This document shows, piece by piece, positions 59,721 to 64,000 of a stretch of 64,000 nt of DNA. The DNA is from Bradyrhizobium sp. SRS-191 (GTDB lineage: Bacteria; Pseudomonadota; Alphaproteobacteria; Rhizobiales; Xanthobacteraceae). The number at the start of each line of letters is the position of its first letter. Positions within the stretch are counted from its first letter, which is position 1. The notes below the pieces were generated by a model. It saw nothing but the letters and a program-made list of their open reading frames with translations, did not search any database and had not been told where the DNA came from. A program made the translations under genes and the position numbers. Location of the stretch: contig NZ_JANBVS010000017.1 of the NCBI RefSeq assembly GCF_024586915.1, forward strand, positions 1 to 64,000, written 5' to 3'.

Positions 59721-60824
59721 TCACGGCGTAGCTGTCTTGATGACGAGATCGGCGAGACGCTCGGCGGCATCGAGCCGCCCGACGCCGCGCGCCGCCGCCG
59801 CCATCGCCGCCAGCCGGGCGGGCTCGGCGGCGAGCGCCGATATCTCCGAGGCCAGCCGGTCGGACGTGAAGTCGGTCTGCACGATCCGGATCGCGGCGTT
59901 GGCGTTCGACAGCACGCCGGCATTGGCGAACTGGTCCTGGTCGATGGCGCCGGGCAGCGGCACCAGGATCGAGGGCCGGCCGATCGCGGCGAGCTCGGCG
60001 ACGGTGCCGGCGCCGGAGCGCGAGATCACGAGATGATTGGCGGCGAGCCGCGCCGGCAAGTCGGTGAAGAACGGCTGCAATTCGGCATTGATCTTGAGCC
60101 GGTCGTAGACCGCGCGCACCCGCGCCATGTCTTCCTGGCGGACCTGCTGGGTCAACACGAGCCGACTCCATAAAGCGGGCTCGAGCCGCTTGATCGCGCC
60201 GGGCACGACATCACTCATGACGCGCGCGCCCTGGCTGCCGCCGACCACGAGCAGCCGCAGCGGACCGGTGGTCTCTGGCGCGACATAGGGCACAGCCGCC
60301 GCCTCGAGGATGGCGGGTCGCATCGGCGTGCCGACCGTCGTGGTCTTGGCGGCAAGTGCCGGATCGCGGTCGAGCACGCCGGGCAGCGAGGTCGCGATCG
60401 CCTTCACATGCGAGGACAGGAAGCGGTTCGCGCGGCCGAGCACAGCGTTTGCGTCATGAATCAGGCTCGGCACGCCGGCGAGCCGTGCAGCCAAGAGCGG
60501 CGGCACGGTGGGATAGCCGCCGAAGCCGATCACCGCGGCGGGCTTCAACCGCCGCATCAGATTGAATGCAGCCAGGGTGCCGCTGCCGAGCAGCAGCGCG
60601 GTGCGTGCCAGCGCCACCGGCGAACGGCTGCGCACCGTCTCGCTCGGCACCACGTCGATCATGTCCTTGGTGAACAGGCCGCTGTAGCGCAACGCGCGGG
60701 CGTCGGTGACGAGGCGGACGCGATAGCCGCGCTTGATCAGCTCGACACCGAGTGCTTCGGCAGGAAACAGATGGCCGCCGGTGCCGCCGGCGGCCAGCAG
60801 AATGAGGGGCGCAGTTGATGTCAT
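59721..60824 (-). CDS. murG: UDP-GlcNAc--lipid I transferase MurG
   Basis: The 367-residue glycosyltransferase makes lipid II on the inner face of the cytoplasmic membrane. The glycine-rich acceptor loop is AAGGTGGHLFPAEAL (residues 11-25). The second loop is GFGGYPTVPPLLAARL, and the donor side shows VVGGSQGARVMSDVVP and SRSGAGTVAELAAIGRPSILVPLP. Length is normal. It follows ftsW by 50 bases. Confidence 0.96.
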   Translation of the reverse strand: MTSTAPLILLAAGGTGGHLFPAEALGVELIKRGYRVRLVTDARALRYSGLFTKDMIDVVPSETVRSRSPVALARTALLLGSGTLAAFNLMRRLKPAAVIGFGGYPTVPPLLAARLAGVPSLIHDANAVLGRANRFLSSHVKAIATSLPGVLDRDPALAAKTTTVGTPMRPAILEAAAVPYVAPETTGPLRLLVVGGSQGARVMSDVVPGAIKRLEPALWSRLVLTQQVRQEDMARVRAVYDRLKINAELQPFFTDLPARLAANHLVISRSGAGTVAELAAIGRPSILVPLPGAIDQDQFANAGVLSNANAAIRIVQTDFTSDRLASEISALAAEPARLAAMAAAARGVGRLDAAERLADLVIKTATP

Positions 60825-60873
60825 GCGGGCTTGTTTACAGGCAATGTGTCGTCATTGCGAGCCGGCCCGGCGT

Positions 60874-62025
60874 TCAGGCGTAGGTGCGCAGCGTTCCGGC
60901 CGCATCGGTGACCTCGGCCTCGATCCGCGGCCGCTGCCGCGTCAGCGCCAGCATCATGCCGACGCCATAGGCGAGCGACACGATCGAGGAGCCGCCATAG
61001 GAGATGAACGGCAGGGTCATGCCCTTGGCGGGGATCAGCTGCAAATTGACCGAGATGTTGATGGCCGCCTGGATGCCGAACAGGATCGCGAGCCCCGACG
61101 CCGCGAACCGCGAGAAGCCGTCCTCGCTGGCATAGGCGCGCGACAGGGTGCGGATGACGATGAAGCCGAACAGCGCGACCAGTGCCAGGCAGAGAATAAT
61201 GCCGAACTCCTCGGCGGCGACCGCGAACACGAAGTCGGTGTGGCTATCCGGGAGACTGCGCTTGGCGATGCCCTCGCCCGGCCCGAGGCCGAACCAGCCG
61301 CCGTTGGAGAACGCTTCCATCGCGGTGTCGACCTGGAAGGTGTCGCCGGAAGCCGGATTCATGAAGCGCTTGATGCGCCCGGCGACGTGCGGGACCAGCA
61401 GATAGGCGCCGAACAGGCCGGCCGCCGCGGCGCCGGCGAGGCCCGCGACCCAGATCATGCGCATGCCGGCGATGAAGAACAGCGAGCCCCATACCATCAG
61501 GATCAGCATGGTCTGGCCGAAATCCGGCTCCATCACCAGGAGCGACACCAGCATCAACAGCAGCACCAGCGCCATCGTGGTCGCCGGCATGTCGGGACGC
61601 CGCGCCGACTCCGAGAACAGCCAGGCGGAGACGACGACGAAAGCCGGCTTGGCCGCTTCCGAGGCCTGGATGTTGACGCCGACGAGCGTGATCCAGCGAC
61701 GCGAGCCCTTGACCTCGGGGCCGATCGCCAATGTCAGCACGATCAGCACGATGGCGATCGCGAACACCACCAGCGCGCTGCGCCGGATCTGCCGCGGCGA
61801 CAGGAACGACACGCCGATCAGCACGATGAAGGACGGCAGCAGGAACAGGACGTGGCGGTTGAAGAAATGGAACGGGTCGAGCCCGATGCGTGTGGCGACC
61901 GGCGGACTGGCGGCCAGCGACAGGATCACCCCGCAGAGCATCAACGCCAGGATCGAGCCCAGCAACGGCTTGTCGACCGTCCACCACCAGTCGGACAGCG
62001 GATTGCGTTCTTCACGGGAGAGCAT
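60874..62025 (-). CDS. ftsW: Cell division SEDS protein FtsW
   Basis: The 383-residue integral membrane protein polymerises septal peptidoglycan glycan chains with its partner FtsI. It has ten transmembrane helices; the RodA/FtsW/SpoVE signatures PDFGQTMLILMVWGS (with the conserved Asp after the helix turn) and SHTDFVFAVAAEEFG are clear, and the conserved PAKGMTLPFISYGGSS follows. The ATG at 62025 follows GGGAGAG. It is separated from murD by a palindromic repeat of family C. Confidence 0.95.
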   Translation of the reverse strand: MLSREERNPLSDWWWTVDKPLLGSILALMLCGVILSLAASPPVATRIGLDPFHFFNRHVLFLLPSFIVLIGVSFLSPRQIRRSALVVFAIAIVLIVLTLAIGPEVKGSRRWITLVGVNIQASEAAKPAFVVVSAWLFSESARRPDMPATTMALVLLLMLVSLLVMEPDFGQTMLILMVWGSLFFIAGMRMIWVAGLAGAAAAGLFGAYLLVPHVAGRIKRFMNPASGDTFQVDTAMEAFSNGGWFGLGPGEGIAKRSLPDSHTDFVFAVAAEEFGIILCLALVALFGFIVIRTLSRAYASEDGFSRFAASGLAILFGIQAAINISVNLQLIPAKGMTLPFISYGGSSIVSLAYGVGMMLALTRQRPRIEAEVTDAAGTLRTYA

Positions 62026-62132
62026 CGGGCCACCACCTGAGCCGAGGAATCAGCCCATTGGCGCCTAGGATGGTTATCGAAGGGTTAAGGTAGTCCCATC
62101 AATTGGAGCAGCCGGCTAATCCAGCAAACACT

Positions 62133-62234
62133 CGTCATTCCCCGCGAAAGCGGGGGATCCAGTACGCCGAGACAGCGCGGTGAAAGCACATCGGCCTCTG
62201 GAATACTGGGTCACCCGCTTTCGCGGGTGACGAC
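62133..62234. repeat. Palindromic repeat family C inside the dcw operon
   Basis: CGTCATTCCCCGCGAAAGCGGGGGATCCAG-type left end and CTGGGTCACCCGCTTTCGCGGGTGACG-type right end are near-reverse complements, each able to fold into its own hairpin, with a 40-base centre. It fills most of the 232-base gap between murD and ftsW. The motif with GCGAAAGC core is a familiar dispersed repeat of alphaproteobacterial genomes. Confidence 0.8.
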
Positions 62235-62257
62235 AGGGGAGATTGGCGGGAGAGCGA

Positions 62258-63658
62258 TCACACCACCGGCGTCACGCCCGGCAGCGCCTGCACGAGCTCG
62301 CGAAAACGCGTGCCGCGGATTTCGAAATTGCGGAACTGGTCGAACGAGGCGCAGGCCGGCGACAACAGGACGACCGCCTCTTTCAATCCCGACGCCTCCG
62401 CGTCCGCAGCGGCCTTAGCGACGGCGACTTCCAGCGTCCCGGACGTTTCGTGCAGCACCTTCTCCCCGAGCGTGCCGGCGAACTCCGCGGCCGCCTCGCC
62501 GATCAGATAGGCCTTGCGGATGCGCGGAAAGAAGCCGGTCAGGCTGGTGATGCCGCCCGCCTTCGGCTTGCCGCCGGCGATCCAGAAGATGTCGGCGAAG
62601 GACGACAGCGCATGCGCTGTCGCGTCCGCGTTGGTGCCCTTGGAGTCGTTGACGAACAGCACGTTGGCGCGCCGGCCGACCTGCTCCATGCGATGGGCGA
62701 GGCCGGGGAAGCTGCGCAGGCCCTGCTGCAGCACGTCCTGCTTCACGCCGATCGCAAGCGCGGCGGCCGCGGCGCAGCCCGCGTTCTGCGCGTTGTGCTG
62801 CCCGCGCAACGAGCCGATGCCGCCGAGCCGCGCGACCTCGCTGCGCGCGCCGCCGGCGCTGCGCACGATCGTCTCATGCTCGGTGTACAAGCCATCGGCC
62901 AGCGGGTTCTTCACCGAGATGCGCACGACGCGCTTGCCGGCCTGATCGAGGCGGTCGGCAATCGCCCGGCAAAAGCCGTCGTCGACGCCGACGATGGCCG
63001 TGCCCTGCGACTGCACTCCCGCCACCAGCCGCTCCTTCACCGCCGCGTAGTTCTCGATCGTCCCGTGGCGGTCGATATGGTCCTCGCTCACATTGATCAG
63101 GATGCCCACGCTCGGATCGAGCGAAGGCGTCAGGTCGATCTGGTAGGACGACATCTCGATCACATGCACGCGGCCCATCCGCGGCGGCTCCAACGACAGG
63201 ATTGCGGTGCCGATATTGCCGCCCATCTGGGTGTCGTAGCCGGCCACCCGCATCAGATGCGCGATCAGCGCGGTCGTGGTGGACTTGCCGTTGGTCCCGG
63301 TGATCGCGACGAACGGCGCATCCGGCGCGTGGCGCCTGCGCTCGCGGCAGAACAGCTCGATATCGCCGATCACCTCGACGCCCGCCTCGCGCGCCCTCAG
63401 CACGCTCCAATGCGGCACGGGATGAGTCAGCGGCACGCCCGGCGCCAGCACAAGGGCGGCGAAGTTAGCCCAGGACACCGTGCGCAGATCGGCAGTGATG
63501 AACCCGGCTTTCGCCGCTTCGGTCATCCGGTCGGCGCCGTCATCGGCCGCGATCACTTCGGCGCCGCCCGCGCGCAGCGCGTGGCACGACGCCAACCCCG
63601 AGCCGCCGAGCCCGAACACGGCGACGGTCTTGCCGGCGAAAGAGGTGACGGGGATCAT
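62258..63658 (-). CDS. murD: UDP-N-acetylmuramoylalanine--D-glutamate ligase
   Basis: The 466-residue Mur ligase adds D-glutamate. The N-domain has VFGLGGSGLASCHAL, the ATP-binding GTNGKST is at residues 121-127, and the family segments ILINVSEDHIDRHG and FVNDSKGTNADATAHAL are present. Length is normal. It begins one base after the mraY stop and is thus coupled to it. Confidence 0.95.
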   Translation of the reverse strand: MIPVTSFAGKTVAVFGLGGSGLASCHALRAGGAEVIAADDGADRMTEAAKAGFITADLRTVSWANFAALVLAPGVPLTHPVPHWSVLRAREAGVEVIGDIELFCRERRRHAPDAPFVAITGTNGKSTTTALIAHLMRVAGYDTQMGGNIGTAILSLEPPRMGRVHVIEMSSYQIDLTPSLDPSVGILINVSEDHIDRHGTIENYAAVKERLVAGVQSQGTAIVGVDDGFCRAIADRLDQAGKRVVRISVKNPLADGLYTEHETIVRSAGGARSEVARLGGIGSLRGQHNAQNAGCAAAAALAIGVKQDVLQQGLRSFPGLAHRMEQVGRRANVLFVNDSKGTNADATAHALSSFADIFWIAGGKPKAGGITSLTGFFPRIRKAYLIGEAAAEFAGTLGEKVLHETSGTLEVAVAKAAADAEASGLKEAVVLLSPACASFDQFRNFEIRGTRFRELVQALPGVTPVV

Positions 63659-63659
63659 G

Positions 63660-64000
63660 TCAGCGCAGCTTCAGCGTCGAGAGGCCGACCAGGGCCAGCA
63701 TCACCGAGATGATCCAGAACCGGATCACGATCTGCGGCTCGGTCCAGCCGAGCTGCTCGAAGTGATGATGAATCGGCGCCATCTTGAAGATGCGCTTTCC
63801 CGTCAGCTTGAACGAAGCCACCTGCACGATGACCGACACCGCTTCGAGCACGAACAGGCCGCCGATGACAGCCAGCACGATCTCGTGCTTCACCGCGACC
63901 GCGATCGAGCCGAGCATGCCGCCGAGCGCCAGCGAGCCGGTGTCACCCATGAAGATCGAGGCCGGCGGCGCGTTGAACCAAAGAAAACCTAAGCCTGCGC
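63660..64000 (-). CDS. mraY: Phospho-MurNAc-pentapeptide transferase, 3' part
   Basis: The last 113 codons of mraY are in the window; the rest lies beyond the right edge. The diagnostic NAPPASIFMGDTGSLALGG active-site region is present, followed by three transmembrane helices and the motif MAPIHHHFEQLGWTEPQIVIRFW that contains the HHH metal/substrate site. The enzyme forms lipid I on undecaprenyl phosphate. The stop is immediately followed by murD, in the standard dcw order. Confidence 0.95.
   Translation of the reverse strand, partial: AGLGFLWFNAPPASIFMGDTGSLALGGMLGSIAVAVKHEIVLAVIGGLFVLEAVSVIVQVASFKLTGKRIFKMAPIHHHFEQLGWTEPQIVIRFWIISVMLALVGLSTLKLR

Overview
The window is high-GC DNA from an alphaproteobacterium, most likely a Bradyrhizobium or close relative. 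The signs are the FtsZ with a long tail ending in a DIPAFLRRQ motif, the alphaproteobacterial-type UvrD, the dcw (division and cell wall) gene order, and many palindromic intergenic repeats. This placement rests on recognising protein families, not on a database search. No rRNA, tRNA, CRISPR array, insertion sequence or prophage was found.

Layout. 1-898: a gene start at the very edge and then a stretch with nothing recognisable. 899-1893: two small hypothetical envelope genes. 1927-8188: a TetR regulator divergent from a three-gene RND efflux operon with two lipoprotein adaptors; a 30-bp palindrome lies between them. 8291-13314: a DUF2130 coiled-coil protein, an FAD-linked dehydrogenase, a hotdog thioesterase and an amidase. 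13574-16567: a tight four-gene operon coding for a Roadblock/LC7 protein, an ODP-type di-iron metallo-beta-lactamase-fold protein, a membrane-anchored OmpA-domain protein and a membrane-anchored Roadblock-like protein. This is the best candidate for an undescribed system. 17118-19754: uvrD, with a palindromic repeat element translated in frame inside the helicase. 19875-23482: a secreted Cys-rich protein with an OmpA-domain partner, then an Mpo1-like/SDR/ICMT-like operon. 23495-27366: a tandem pair of secreted lipase-like proteins and a YadGH-type ABC exporter. 27395-32470: a glycine-zipper protein, an L,D-transpeptidase and a sugar ABC importer. 32967-42744: a fused MFS/spermidine-synthase-like protein, an FAD oxidoreductase, a lone Flp pilin, PrmA, a small conserved-looking protein, aminopeptidase P and a Bcr/CflA drug transporter.

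43107-64000 lies almost entirely on the minus strand and is a genome-maintenance and cell-envelope block. In transcription order it runs mraY (cut by the right edge), murD, ftsW, murG, murC, murB, ddl, ftsQ, ftsA, ftsZ, lpxC, bamD, recN and ligA. It supplies peptidoglycan precursors, the FtsQ/A/Z/W division proteins, the first committed lipid A step and an outer-membrane assembly lipoprotein. The murG-murC junction is interrupted by a Tat-exported beta-carbonic anhydrase on the opposite strand and by a winged-helix regulator. A palindromic repeat sits between ftsW and murD. A terminator-like hairpin lies between ddl and ftsQ, and a strong one follows ftsZ.

Three families of long palindromic repeats occur: family A (9739, 17966 and 41010), family B (42865) and family C (62133). 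Start sites were chosen from Shine-Dalgarno spacing, overlaps with upstream stops and signal peptides; alternatives are noted where they matter.
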